Shown here piece by piece: positions 1 to 12,588 of a DNA stretch of 64,000 nucleotides. Below the pieces are notes generated by a model. That model was not told the origin of the DNA and did not search any database. It saw only the letters and a program-made list of their open reading frames with translations. Source of the stretch: Paraescarpia echinospica (Eukaryota > Annelida > Polychaeta > Sabellida > Siboglinidae); contig CM034535.1 in the NCBI GenBank assembly GCA_020002185.1, positions 70,714,612 to 70,778,611 on the forward strand. The letters are read 5' to 3'. Made by a program: the position numbers and the translations under genes. Position 1 is the first letter of the stretch. Every line of letters begins with the position of its first letter.

Positions 1-624
1 GGAATTTTTCTCCTTTATTATTTGCCATTTACCTTGATGTTTTATATCACATTTTTGAAATATTGCAACTATGCTTTACACAGTATTGCTAAATTCTTTA
101 TGTTTTGCAACTATTTGTTTTACTACTATTAACTACACTTTGTTTAGGAATAGTTTTTGTGTGCCCAGTAATTGCAGTGTGGCCACATAAGTAGTTTGGG
201 ACTCTCCTAGGAAAACCATAATTGAAAGGAGGCTGTATTACTGAAGTGACCATAAAGAGAGGTTTTCATTGTATTACCCCATATTAGAATACAATAACAA
301 ATATAATTTGGTCATCAACGTGTGACCCTCCTGAGACACTTATTACTGAGAGAGAAATATGTATGATGTGCCTCCTTGTTGTTGTGGTTACACTTTTAAT
401 ACAGTGTTATCCTACACCCAAAATTTGAAGGTATGGCATCTATTGAACATTGCTTTAAAACAGTTTACTCTAAGTGCATTTATTGTGTAATAAAATATGT
501 GATGCATCACAGTGGTGTCTTATTAGTTTGTTCAATACTTGCAAAAATAAAAATTAAATGCATTAATAATGAACCAACATCAAATATGTATATATATATA
601 TATATATACGTATTGTTCAAAGAA
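1..624. other. AT-rich non-coding stretch
   Basis: No open frame with recognisable homology is visible. The stretch is AT-rich and ends in a TA-dinucleotide run around 588-608. Short open frames here have no recognisable motif and are treated as chance. Confidence 0.6.
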
Positions 625-730
625 ATAATAAAAATGTCATCTACATGTGGACCAGCAATTGCGAATATAATCATATATATATATATATGATTATATTCGC
701 AATTGTTGGTCCACATGTAGATGACATTTT

Positions 731-736
<6 letters not shown>
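625..736. repeat. Near-perfect palindrome with 56-bp arms
   Basis: The two halves are reverse complements with one visible mismatch (ccagcaattg against caattgttgg). The centre lies in a TA run near 680. A single strand would fold into a hairpin of about 56 bp. It is flanked by further TA microsatellite (737-760), so it may be a small foldback MITE or a cruciform-prone site. No coding potential. Confidence 0.85.
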
Positions 737-761
<25 letters not shown>

Positions 762-929
762 GTCGATACTCACAGAAGCGCAGCACTTTGTAAAATCATT
801 TGTTTGCTTGCATTGTTCCCAGCTTTTGCTACCATAAAAATATACATGTTGGGGAACCCTACCAACAAATTGGCCACCTTAAATCCTACTTCTGTGGTAA
901 TAGCAGTGGGTCAAAGTTGGAAGTGATCA

Positions 930-2460
930 TTCCAAAATAACCATACGAATGCACATATTTTGTATTGTATACGTTCCAGTGTCCAATAATTTATTTTATA
1001 TTTGACAGTTTTGCTTGTTTGCAAGTATGCTGAACATATTACTGCATCTGTGACAATATATAGTTTTGGTGTTGTATATATATATACATATGCTCCCTCT
1101 TAGTGTTAGATCAGTTGAATATATTACAGTTGAATTATATTATTATTTTTGTCAACACTACACAATAAAGATAAAAACATGGATGTTTGAAACCATCCAA
1201 ATATTAACGTAAATAACCCCTCACATCAATGTGCAGGTCTTATGTTATAACAATTATAAAAAATATTAAATAATCATTATTAAGCACAATATGCATGTCT
1301 TAAAATGAACGCTACCGGCTGAATTCGTCACGTAAGTGCATCAGTCTCGTTCTTTAAAAAATATATTATAAAATAATTAATTAAAATAACAATTATGCCC
1401 GTAAGTGATGTTACAGCATCGCCCCAAGAAGCGACACAAAATAGAAAACCAGCCACTACCCCTACCACCGCAATAGCCCGATCGTCGACGGAATACGGCC
1501 GATCGTGACGTGTGTTTATTTGTACGATTCAATCGTACCGATTGACTCGGCTGAGTCACTCGTACAAGTCAATAGGTGCGATTGTCTCGTAACGTGTATC
1601 ACCGCCTTAACCCACTGGATCTTGCCTCCAACGGCCGGAGTTGGTTCCCGGTCAGGTGTGAGAGACGCCGAGCAGGCAGTGTATACACAGTATCGTTGCA
1701 TGGACCCACTGGATCCTATGTGAATGTACAATACAAAGAGACATCGACAAATTTATAGTATCATCGATTGGACTGTAGTTGCAATTTAGGACTATTTACA
1801 AACCACGTTCGGACACATTCATCGAGGAAGTTAAATTGTCATCTCAACGTAACGCGTGTCGAACTGATAAGAAAGCCTGTTTTCATAAACTGATCACATA
1901 CAAGAAACACTGGTTCAGCTGTTAATATGAGCAACGTCGCATCAGACAGTAAACCCTGTATTCAGCCTAACCCGACTGACTGACACAAAAACAACAGTTT
2001 ATGGCCATTTGTCAGCTTGAATTTACAAAATGTGCCCTTTTAGAATCTATCGCAATGTTTTGTATAACTGGCATGCGTTTGCTGTTAGTCGCTATACAGA
2101 TACACGGGTTTGGTCACACACATAAGTGTAACAGTTACTTTAGATAGCCAACACGCCCCACTTGCACTTCCCCGACCTGCAACTGAGATTCTGTTCGCAT
2201 AAGAGGTCAAACATCTACACTAGCATCGGGTCACGCCTCTAGAGAGTAGCACATATTAGAAAGCTGCAAGGCAACCACACCACGTAAACCGTTTGTTTTT
2301 TGAGACAGGAGGCGCGTGAACTATTATTTCACAAGACTTAACCATATCTACCAATATTGCCACACAAAGCAATCTGTTCAAAGTAGCAAACGGACACTTA
2401 AGCCACTGGCTTATGTCCAATATGATGTCATTGAGGGGTAAATCTCCTAACGTGTGAGCC
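930..2460. other. Non-coding, nothing recognised
   Basis: I see no gene, no RNA motif and no terminal repeats here. Short open frames at 1377-1758 overlap on both strands and have no family signature. Confidence 0.5.
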
Positions 2461-2477
2461 ATCTCATGATAACGGAG

Positions 2478-2590
2478 TCACACACAAACACACACGCACA
2501 CACGCACGCACGAACACACCACACACTATACACCACACACACCACACATCCCACCACACACACACACAATCACAAAGGCACACATACGCA

Positions 2591-2642
<52 letters not shown>

Positions 2643-2645
2643 CAT
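2478..2645. repeat. CA-rich microsatellite
   Basis: Imperfect (CA)n and (CACG)n tracts. They generate the Thr/His-rich and Cys/Val-rich open frames on both strands, which are not genes. Confidence 0.9.
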
Positions 2646-2694
2646 TCAAGTGTTTGCCCAAATAGACGCTGAGATTTACCACGCGTTCAGTAGC

Positions 2695-3130
2695 AAGGAT
2701 CCATTATCTCACCTACCCTCTATGCCATTCTTTTTCTCGTTCGTGACCGTCTTTCTCATGGCATTGAACTTGAGAATCTGCTTGATGGGAGGCCATTCAA
2801 CTTGAGTCGTCTCAAGGCCAAGACAAAAGTGATGAAGACTGCCGTCATAGATCTTCAGTATGCTGATGACTGTGCCATCCTTGCCCCCTCTGCAGCACAG
2901 ATTCAGACTGGCCTAGACCTCCTTACGGAAGCCTTATCCACTAACCCACTCCATATAAGAATGAAGGACTCCCATCGATTGGCTCGATTCTTGGATATAC
3001 CTGTCAATCTTGGCATAATGGCGGAGTATAAACAGAAATTACAAGAAGCGCTGTAACAGTGGGACAAGGTGTTTGAGAAGATGGTGCTGAAGACTACCTT
3101 GGGTAAGACAGAACTTATGTGGTTACCCAC
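2695..3130 (+). pseudogene. LINE reverse-transcriptase fragment
   Basis: Translation across 2695-2940 reads through a leucine-rich stretch and then LQYADDCAILAPS, which holds the YADD box of non-LTR reverse transcriptases (palm motif, catalytic aspartates). The frame stops at 3056, and further LINE-like coding continues in broken frames to about 3130. There is no endonuclease domain and no 5' or 3' end, so this is a decayed internal fragment. Which clade it belongs to cannot be decided from this length. It differs from the CR1-like family elsewhere in the window, whose box reads FADDT. Confidence 0.65.
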
Positions 3131-3650
3131 CAAAACTAGGGCTTGAACATCATGATGGAGGTGAAGTAGATCAAGCATGCTAGTGGCTTTGTGCACATTA
3201 GCGAAATGGTTACCGATGGTGTGCGTTTGTAAGTAAGAGTGCGGCGAAAGATGTGTACGCCTACAAGACGTTGCGAATGCAATGAAGAAGGCAGGAATAT
3301 ATATCTCACGCTGAAAGGGAAATATTTTAGATCGAGCATAACGTCAGCATGCCAATATGTGCTGGAGACGGTGGTGTTGACAGTGTACACTAATTGAGGA
3401 AGCGCTTGTCTGGGTAAAAATACGTAAAAAAATTACATTCGCAAAGAGCGTATAGTTGAATCTGTCTTGGGCGATCACCCCGTCTGCACAGCCAAAGTGG
3501 TTGTGTAAGTCGGATTACATGTATATAACGAAAATATTTAGAGATGTTCATCTGGCGGATTTTTATTAATACAGCAGGGTCTACATAAATTTTGTTTGGT
3601 AAATCTTCCGTTCTGTATATAATTTTTAGTTATTAAGCTACTTAAAGTAT
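3130..3650. other. Non-coding, nothing recognised
   Basis: AT-rich sequence between a LINE fragment and a SINE. No supported gene. Confidence 0.5.
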
Positions 3651-3912
3651 GGAGCGCGGCTAGTGTAGTGGTTAGCACATCCACCTGGCATGCCAGGGCT
3701 CTGAGTTCGAAACCCGGACCGGGCAGGCATGATGTTTGGTGTAAAAACATGGCTCAGCATTGGGGACTGTGTATCCCCCGTGACTCGGAGATCACGATAA
3801 TGTCGGTCCCGTCTCAATTTGGGACGTAAATGAACCACTGAGGACGACAAGCACCCTGGCAGTGACAATCCTCAGTGCCAGCATATAAAGGTCGGTTTGG
3901 CGACAATGTTCT
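3650..3912 (+). mobile_element. tRNA-derived SINE
   Basis: The head has the two internal RNA polymerase III promoter boxes of a tRNA: an A-box-like TAGTGTAGTGGTTAGCAC near 3660 and a B-box-like AGTTCGAAACC near 3703-3713, separated by an anticodon-arm-like perfect palindrome (TGGCATGCCA). A tRNA-unrelated body of about 200 bp follows. No acceptor-stem pairing that would make it a working tRNA gene is visible. It is a different family from the SINEs at 28.9 and 57.9 kb. Confidence 0.75.
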
Positions 3913-4061
3913 AAAAAAAGGCTGACTAGTTGAATGATACCTCATAAGACCATTACATTGTAACCACAATGATACAGACTAGTCAGTTAATAGAACCTTG
4001 CCGAGCGCTGGAAACAACTAGAACTAGAAAATGAACTTGTATATTAAACTGGCATGTGCAT

Positions 4062-5015
4062 CGACATTCAGCGTATTGAACGTGCAAGGGCCGTTTTCCC
4101 GAAGTATTTGCCACGCGCTTGGTTCGTGCGATTATTAAGTTACATTTTACGCCTCCTGTGCATGAATTAAACCATGTTTTCTGCTTTTGGTCGCACTGTT
4201 TCATTGCCGTATTAGTCATGAGCTTGTGCACCCATCGTGTACCTGCAGCAAGAGCCTTGACATCACCAAAGGGAATACACACATATCATAACATAGGCCT
4301 ACAGAATGTCGGAGACGCCTGCCAGTTCATGCGTTAAATCAGATAATGGGAATATTTATGAGTAGAATGGGAATATTTATGAGTAGTTGGAGAGCCGGTG
4401 TATATATATACATATACATACACACATATACACTGGCTCTCGAACTACTCATAAATATTCCCATTGTTTAATTCATGGTTTAATCCATGCACAGGAGACA
4501 TCCGTCAATTCATGCAATAAATTAGATAATGTGATAAATCAGATAACAGTATTCCCATTATCTGATTTATCGCATGAACTGGCAGGCGTCTCCGACATTC
4601 TATATGCCTATGTTACGATATGTATGTATTCCCTTTGGTGATGTCAAGGCTCTTGCTACGTGCTGCAGGTACACGATGGATGCACAAGCTCATGACTAAT
4701 ACGGCAATGAAACAGTGCGACCAAAAGCAGAAAACATGATTTAATTCATGCACAGAAGGCTCTAAAAGGACCATCTGTTCATGGCCACAACACGAGCTAA
4801 CAACACCATTCTAAAATAACTAGTTTTATGTGTTATTACTAGGGAGAATATATGCCGGATGTACACAAGATTTTCACCCTTTATGGGGTAAATAAGTTGT
4901 TCGGAGCGTAAAAAGTAATATGCGCGTAATACGTAAAACGTAACTTAATAATCGCACGAACCACGTGCGCGTGGCAAATACTTCGGGAAACCGGTCCTTG
5001 CACGTGCATTACGTT
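4062..5015. repeat. Long inverted repeat, ~330-360-bp arms
   Basis: Sequence from about 4062 to 4400 recurs as its reverse complement from about 4420 to 5015. Easily seen landmarks are the GAGCTTGTGCA/TGCACAAGCTC segment (4220 and 4680), CGGAGACGCCTGCCAG against CTGGCAGGCGTCTCCG (4311 and 4580), and CGAAGTATTTGCCACGCGC near 4100 against its complement near 4975. The right arm holds about 130 bp of extra sequence (4775-4910). The left arm contains an extra 21-bp copy of the sequence at 4348-4386. The centre is a short TA/CA run. It looks like a foldback DNA element without coding capacity. Confidence 0.85.
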
Positions 5016-5081
5016 GAACGCTGCTGCACATGCACGTGGTGATTTTGTCCATTTTTGCTTTCCTTCTTAGACTTCTTACAA

Positions 5082-5155
5082 TATATGTGTGTGTGTGTGC
5101 GTGTGCGTGTGCGTGTGCGTGTGTGTGTGTGTACACATGTATACATATATATGTA
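5082..5155. repeat. GT-rich microsatellite
   Basis: (GT)n and (GCGTGT)n tract just outside the long inverted repeat. Confidence 0.85.
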
Positions 5156-5159
5156 CTCA

Positions 5160-6179
5160 CTGTCACGGATTGGCGAGATCTCCGTACACCAGATGGCTCA
5201 GGTCTAGTATAGGATTCGAATTTGTCAAGGTCAACGCATATGAGAAAGTACGGTTATCGTGAACAAGAAACAAAGAACGAGGAAAATGTTATAAATGCTA
5301 TTACAAGATATCTACCTTTTGGTAAGTATCTCGATTAGCAAAAATGAAAAGAATAAAGAAACCCCGTAACCCAAATCTTAATAGAACATAATAAACAATA
5401 ACACTGAATCTTTGAATCTATCTAACTAAGAAAGTAAAGTTACAATTAATCTTTCAGTTATCCGATTCCTCTTCCTTTCTAATAGTTCAGGACTTTTATG
5501 GTTGGACCTGGAACTAATTGCAACAGCAGCAATTTCAACTGTTTTGGTTACATTGAAGGTACCTATAAAACATATCAAAAGTTTTCAGCGATGAAAACTG
5601 GGAAAGTTATTTAAAACGAGGAATCAATATTTCCCATTTACTCCCATGTTAAACAGCATTACTACCTATATTTGAAACTGTATTTTTTGCTAATATTCGA
5701 TAAAGCGTCTATTCAATTTCATGGTGATTGAAACTGGGTATTCATAATATACATATGAATGTATCTAAACACACTACAGATCGAGATGCTTTCTGCTGGA
5801 CAAACCCAGAGAACGCACGCGAAGACACTCAAAAGTAAGTAGGCTTGCATAACGGTACTTTCACATTTTATGTAGGCGCCCACGCTTCAATTAAATAATT
5901 TGTGTTTAGTCAAATCGATGTTAACACATTCTCTTATGATATCGTATTAACGAATAGCCACAACGCACTAGTATTTATATATATTTGCAACGTATGATCA
6001 AAAAGTGCGCGGTAATAATGGGTTATTGAATATTGGTTCCGGGTTTTGCGATATGTCGTCAGGTTGAACGCTCGCATGTAATAGTATAATATAAAATACA
6101 TAATTAATAAACATATATACAACATTTTTATATAAACATATTTGTTGTTTTTTCAGATTATGTTGTTGTTGCTTGAAGC
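5160..6179. other. Non-coding, nothing recognised
   Basis: AT-rich. A pyrimidine tract ending in CAG just before 6157 could be a splice acceptor for the gene that follows, but no upstream exon was identified. Confidence 0.4.
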
Positions 6180-9100
6180 ATGGCAGAACCAGAAACGGAT
6201 TCCTGTGTGTTCTGCCAGGAACTCCTAAGTAATGACCATGCAACAGTATCCCTTCGCGAGAAGGGTAGCCAAGGCATCAATAAAGCTAGCAAACAACGTA
6301 GATTTAACAAGATTTAACAAGATGCCATCCAGAGAATTAACTCTAGATGGCAGGTGGACAAGGAAGCCCTTTGGCTTATCGAGAGTCCAACCCTTTTATC
6401 TACATATATCCAGCCCTTCTGAGGTATGTGTCGATTTTATTTTTAAACATATTAGCACCCACACAAACTAGCACCCACACAATCATCAGATAATCTGTTC
6501 CATTCATTCACAGTCCTTTGTGAAAATGAGAACTTTCTCACGTCTAATCTACACTGCTCCTTTACTAATGTAACTTCATGTCCTCTAGTCTTTCTATCTT
6601 TCTTAACTGAAAAAAACATATTTCTATCAATATTTTCATAACCATTCAATATTTTAAACACTTCTATCTGATCTCCTCTCAATCTCCTGGTCTCTAGTGT
6701 TGTTAAACCACATTCTCTTAGGCGTTTTTCATAACTAAGATCCCTCAGTTTTGGTATCATTTTAGTCGCTCTCCTATGTACTCTTTCTAGCATATCTATG
6801 TCCTTCTTGCGGTATGGCCTCCACGCTTGTGTACAATATTCTAAATGAGGCCTAACTATTGTTTTGTACAGCAGTATTATTAGTTCTTTGTCTTTATATG
6901 CTATATTTCGCCTAATCAATCCAAGGATTTGATTTCCTTTTGAAGCTGCAATTCCACACTGCTCTGAAACCTTCATGTCAGCACTAATTGTCAGCCTTAA
7001 GTCTTTTTCTTTTACAGTAGTACTTAGTACAGTTCCCCCCATTGTATATTCTACATATTCGTTCCCATGTCCTGTGTGAAGGCATTTACATTTCCCCAAA
7101 TTGAACAACATTTGCCACTTTTCAGACCATTTGATCAACCTGTCAAGATCATCTTGTAAATGCTGTCTATCTCCATCACTTTTAATCCTTCTAAACACTT
7201 GTATCATCTGCAAATTTCAACACCTTGCTAGCTGTATCATCGTCCAAATCATTTATATTTATATTAAGAATAATATAGGTCCCAGTACTGATCCCTGTGG
7301 AACCCCACTCAAAACTGATTTCCAGTTTGAAGCCTCCCCATCAACAACTACCCGTTGTCTTCTGTCAATCAGCCATTTTTCTATCCAGTTAATTATACCA
7401 TTTCCTATGCCATGGGCTTTTAGTTTAAGCAGTAATCTCTGATGTGGCACTTTGTCGAAAGCTTTTTGAAAATCTAAGTAGATGATATCTACTGGTGATC
7501 CATCATCTACCCACTTAGTGATATCTTCCAAAAAACATAACATATTTGTTAAGCATGACTTCGCTTTTAGAAACCCATGTTGAGATGGGTTTATCAAGTT
7601 ATGTTTAACAAGAAAATCCACCATGTGATCTTTAATTAGTCTTTCTAATAATTTACAAATCACCGATGTTAAACTAACTGGTCTATAATTATTTGACTTG
7701 TTTCTCGAACCTTTTTAAATAACGGTATAATGTTTGCTTCTTTCCATTCTAAAGGAACCACTCCCTCTTCTAATGACAAGTTGAAAACTGTTGCAAGCGG
7801 TATGCTAATTTGTTCTACAATTTCCACTAGTAGTTTGGGTGGAATACCATCCACTCCAGGTGATTTATTTTCCTTCATAGCCCTAATTTTCTTAGCTACC
7901 ATTTCTGGGGTTACAATTAACTGTCTTAAATAGTCTGATTCTGCCCCCTTGAACTTAGCCTCTGGTACTGGCAGTGAACTAGTGTCTTCTCTGGTAAACA
8001 CTGAACTAAAATACTCATTTAGGTCTTCTGCCATTAAGAATCCTTCTGATATTATATTTCCAGCACTATCTTCTAGAGGACCGACCTTATCCTGAACTTT
8101 CTGTTTGCTTCGAACATACGCATAAAAACTCTTGCTGTCATGTTTTATATTACAAGCTAATTTATGTTCATAGCTTCTCTTTGAATTTCTAATTTCAGCT
8201 GTAGCTTGGTTTAGTGCTTCTTTATAAATGTTGTAGTCTTCGTCATTGCCAGTACGTCTATAAGACTTCCACATCATTTGTTTATACTTAATTTTTCTAA
8301 TGGCTTCTTTCGATAAGTATTTCTTTCTGGTCCGTTTCCCTTGTTTTTTGAAGGGAACAAATTTATCTACGATGCACTCTATTTCATTCTTTAAGATATT
8401 CCAGCATTCTGTTGCTGTCTTATTCTTCAGTGTATTATTCCAGTCTATCTTGCTTGTAGAGACTCCATTGAGCCTGTTCCCGGACAAGTGGTGCATCAGG
8501 AATGCTGTTATTCGTACGAAATCCGACGAAAATTGCGCAATCCATTATAGATTATGAGAAACCCGGACCAAGTCTCCAGACTTCGTTGCTGCGGTCAACA
8601 GAGCAGACGTTTAACTTCAAAACTGATTGCTTATTCCGTGGGATGACAGTATGTTTTGACAGAAGGAAAAGACAAGCAGATGTGTATACTGTGGCTACAA
8701 GAGAATGCAAGGAAACATTGCTGGAGCAATGTTCTACAAGAAGAGACGCCTGGGTTGATCGTGTTCGGGCCTGGTTGCTCGCTGTGCATGATCTGCCTGC
8801 AGTTGACGCCGTATATCACCAAACATGCAACGTCAACTTCCACACCGGAAAAGTTGTCCCTCAAATGTTTGTGCGTGACTACGAACATTTTGGTGACCAA
8901 GTGATTATCACTACTATAAATCACAAATCAAATGTGGTGACTATGCGGCAGACGGCTGAAAATATACTGCTTGAGTTTCATGCTAGTCAATCGGATGATC
9001 CAAAGAGCGAGATAATCCGCATAATACAGGCTGCTGAAAAGTTCATCCGGGAGGACATCAAGGCAGTAGACACATCATGTGAATCGTAGTGACCAGGATT

Positions 9101-10331
9101 AAGTGGACCCAGAGCTCATATTTCAATGTCTAATTGTCGCAGCAGATCGATTGATGACATGGAGACAATGTTCCACTTTGAGCTGTATAGCCACAAACCG
9201 GCTTTGTTTGACGATTTCCTCATGCTGCGCGAACCCCACAATGCTGTACTTACTGAAGCCATCTGGTGTATGTTAGCACCCGACAATGCAGGACCCATCG
9301 GTGAGGCTCAGTATGTATTGGATGGTGGGATTTTGCTCCATCGCGTCCGTTGGCCACGTGGATTCTCCACATATCGAGTATGCATGCTGTACTGTGATTA
9401 CGCCTCACGGACGTTTGATCAAGCCATCGTTGTCTTTGATGGATATCACAATCCTTCCACCAAGCACCTGGCGCATCAGAGATGAGCTGGAGGAAAAGCC
9501 GGAGCAGACGTAACGTTCACCGATGAAATGGAGATGACGGCAAAAAAGGATGTCTTCCTTGCAAATGTAAACAACAAGCAAATGTAAACAACAAGCAGAA
9601 TTTCATCAACATGTTGAGCGGATATCTGCAACATAGTGGATGTCAGACGAAACATGCCCGCGGTGATGCCGATCTACTGATTGTGCAGACAGCGGTATAG
9701 TCCACAACGACGAAGAACACTGTACTAATAGGGGATAACACATATCTGGTCGTCCTCCTCTGCTTCCATGCTGATTCAAATACCCACGATTTGTTCATGC
9801 ACAGTGAGGCCAAATCAGTTTACAATGAAGAACCGTATGTGGAACATCAAGGTCGTAAAATACCAACTAGGCAAACATGTATGTGACCACATAATTTTCA
9901 TCCTTGCTGTATTAGGATGTGACACCACATCCCGGTTATACGGCCTTGGAAAAGTGAAGAAACATGGCTCCTGCCAGCATTTCCAGCGACAAGCCGAACT
10001 GTTTCAAAAGCATGATATATCAACAGAACTGGTTGTAATGGCAGGGGTGAGAGCGCTTGTGTGTCTCTACAATGACAAACCAGAAGACAGTCTGAATTAT
10101 CTGAGGTATAGACGGTTCTGTGAGAAGGCAGCAATAAAGAGTTCGCACATTCAGCCACATACCTTACCTCCGACATCAGCATCAACGCGCTATCACAGCG
10201 CTACTAAATGTATTTGTGTTTTGTTGTGTGTACGGCTGATACTGACGACAACAGCATGCGTATATACAAAGAGTAGTCATGTTATATGGGAGAGAATTCG
10301 GCGATTTACTTCAGTTAAGCCTTTCAGCTAG
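6180..10331 (+). pseudogene. Transposon-like gene family, copy A (interrupted)
   Basis: Coding begins at 6180 (MAEPETDSCVFCQE, a C-x2-C pair) and stops abruptly at a LINE inserted at 6303-8455. It resumes at 8461 with a VHQECC motif. The segment 8502-9089 has a DCLF motif and YHQTCNVNFHTGK, 9126-9485 has VVFDGY, 9660-9760 has GDADLLIV and then GDNTYLVVLL, and 9768-10331 has LGCDTTSRLYG and YRRFCEKA. Several frameshifts and stops separate the segments. The spaced acidic motifs (GDADLL, GD-x-T-x-L, GCDTTS) resemble PIN/FEN-like nuclease folds; this is inference. A second copy at 40.04-41.1 kb shares the FDGY, D-D-L and C-terminal motifs, so the family is repeated. I do not know an accepted name for it. 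Confidence 0.7.
6303..8455 (-). mobile_element. CR1-like LINE, 5'-truncated, inserted in copy A
   Basis: Minus-strand ORF2 fragments cover 8496-7669 (start of the reverse transcriptase, SPGVDGIPPKLL), 7663-7259 ([23 protein letters not shown]) and 7213-6452 (thumb and C-terminal region, LEYCTQAWRPYRKKD). At least two frameshifts or stops break the frame. The 3' end carries a small hairpin (6327-6353) and a short direct repeat of TTTAACAAGA at 6303-6323, a CR1-type tail. The element is flanked by GTAGA at 6298-6302 and 8456-8460, read as the target duplication. It lacks the endonuclease and ORF1. It is closely similar to the copy at 18.86-22.44 kb. Confidence 0.9.
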
Positions 10332-11685
10332 ATTCACGAGTTTATGAGTCACCAAACTCAGTGACGTACTTATATGCAGAGAATAATCATGTTATATGGA
10401 AGACAAACTGGAGATGTAAGTCCAACTAGTCGTGCAATTTCTGTGATGCGAAGAAATTAAGTCATAGAAAAAGTTATTCAACATTAAAATATTTAATGTC
10501 TATATATGTTGTTATGGTTTCTGAACATATGTGCATATTTACGAACACCCATTTTAATAGTTTGTGGTATACAGAAACATTATCGTGTTAATTCTTTTCC
10601 CGATAGTAAAATCGTGACGAAATCGCGCAGGAAAAAGTTACTGAGGGGCCCTCAACATATGAGTAATTTTGACAATGTTCCCCAATTTTTAGAAGCGAAG
10701 ACGTTTGATATGTTATCTAGGATATACGTCTGCTAGCAAAACTGCAAAAATTGCTTCTGTTGCAATTTGTTCCAATATGACCCTATTTTGGCCATAAAAG
10801 TCCTGGACTATAAGGTGGATTGTTCCACTACACGACCAAACACTAGGCGCCAAGCGTTATCTAAGAATAAATCCCATAAGAAAAATACACAACATATAGC
10901 TAGCACACGCGGACTCTCATTACAGTAACTGGTTGCAATAAATATACACATGTATACTTCAAGGGTAATAATACCTCACTTCAAAACCACAGATAACTAC
11001 CATTCATAAAACAGCAAATAATATATACGTTCAATTAGAAAATAGACATTTACGTTGGGCTAGTCCCATCTCGAACCTATACGAACGTTTGTTGAAGTCA
11101 TCACGCCGAGCTCAGAAAACAATCAAAGCGGTGTACCTCGGCCACACGAGGGATGATGCCGGACAATTGACGCTTGCCGCCGGGCGAAGCTCGAACAGTC
11201 ACTCTGGACGCTGAATATTGCACACACAAATTCTTTGGGACGTAACCCACGTTAACGATTCCCACCACGCTTCACGACTTTATTTGCCATTCTCTAGGCA
11301 GCAGGGTAACCGGTGTCGTTCAACCCTGGATCTGTCCCAGTCCTTCGCCAGCGCCCAGATGGCGAAATGCGTATGACAGACGTTTATATAAGCGGACCTA
11401 TTTACACATCATATATATGGTTTCCATAATTTCTATTGGTTAATACAATATACAATTCAAGCTAGGCATTGTGGAACACCATCTAAGATACAGTGAAACC
11501 ACCTATTTGCCTAGAAACGCAAGCAACAGAATACCACGCTCCATTGAGTGCATCTGCAACCGTGTTGCTGTAATTACGTAACTAATGCGGTTGGTCAACA
11601 ATTTGCCTATCTACTGGCTTGCCCTTCCTCATTTACCAAATTAAACCTAAGGAAAGTCGATTTAAACACCCACAAATAGCAGAAA
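10332..11685. other. Non-coding, direct repeat and possible LTR-like block
   Basis: A ~50-bp segment at 10250-10300 recurs diverged at 10367-10420 (shared ATCATGTTATATGG-type core). On the minus strand, 11490-11220 holds a TATA-like CTTATATAAACG followed by AATAAA about 120 bp later, an arrangement typical of LTR retrotransposon ends. TG/CA borders with a target duplication were not found, so the LTR reading is weak. No gene is supported. Confidence 0.3.
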
Positions 11686-11689
11686 TGCT

Positions 11690-11744
11690 ACACACACACA
11701 CACACACGCACATACGCACGCACCTACGCACGCACGCACACACA

Positions 11745-11794
<50 letters not shown>

Positions 11795-11800
11795 TACACA
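11690..11800. repeat. CA-rich microsatellite
   Basis: (CA)n with CG and TA interruptions. It accounts for the His/Thr and Cys/Val open frames on either strand. Confidence 0.9.
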
Positions 11801-12588
11801 CTTACATAAAAACCCATTCCGAATGCAAAACGTGCACACAAAACATTACTTAGACAAGGATTATTACGCAAGGTATATTGTGGAATTTACTGCACGTAGA
11901 GGAGTAGTTGTATTTTAGTCCATACAAGATAATGTATAAATGTGGCTTGTTATTTGTTCTATATTTAAAAAACTGGGTATAAAAGAAGTACGGAGACGAT
12001 CAGCAAGTTCACATAATCTATGAAGATCGGTCAACAAACGATTTCAATTTTTTATTCGCATAATCGAAAGTATGTAGCGTTCAAATAATCTAAAATTTAA
12101 TTGGATACACAAGGAACTATAACATTAAATACGGTTATATCTATAATCGGAGTAAAATTGTTTGTTTGTGTGCGTGCGTGTATATGTTTTTGTGCGAGCG
12201 TGCATGTATGTGTGCGTGCGTGCGTGCATGCGTGCGTGTATGGGGGTGGCCGAGCGTACGTATGGGATATGTTAACGTTTTCTTCCAAGACTGTTTGCAT
12301 CTCGGTCGCCAAACCAGCATTAATCTACGACCCTTTCGAATAACGTAAATAATAGCAGAATTGCTATACACACACACACGTAAGGGGGAACTTCCGGTGG
12401 TGAATTGGTTTGAATTTGGTGCAGCAAACTTGCGAAAATATAAGGATATTTGATCAAGATAAGTTATATTATTGAGTGTATAGCATACATAACGTAATTA
12501 TATATATATATTAACCAATATTTTTTGTTAAAAGTTAGCTAGAGGGAGTAATCTAGGGTAGATTAAAAGTAGGCGATTTGCGAGCGAT
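11800..12588. other. Non-coding, GT-rich patch
   Basis: A GTGCGTGC-type low-complexity patch lies at 12165-12240. Nothing else is recognised. Confidence 0.5.

Noticed and set aside
2454..2682. His/Thr-rich and Cys/Val-rich open frames, also at 11619-11918 and 41985-42323
   Set aside because: Translations of CA/TG microsatellites in both directions.
11220..11495. Solo LTR on the minus strand
   Set aside because: A TATA and AATAAA arrangement is present, but TG...CA borders and a target duplication could not be found.
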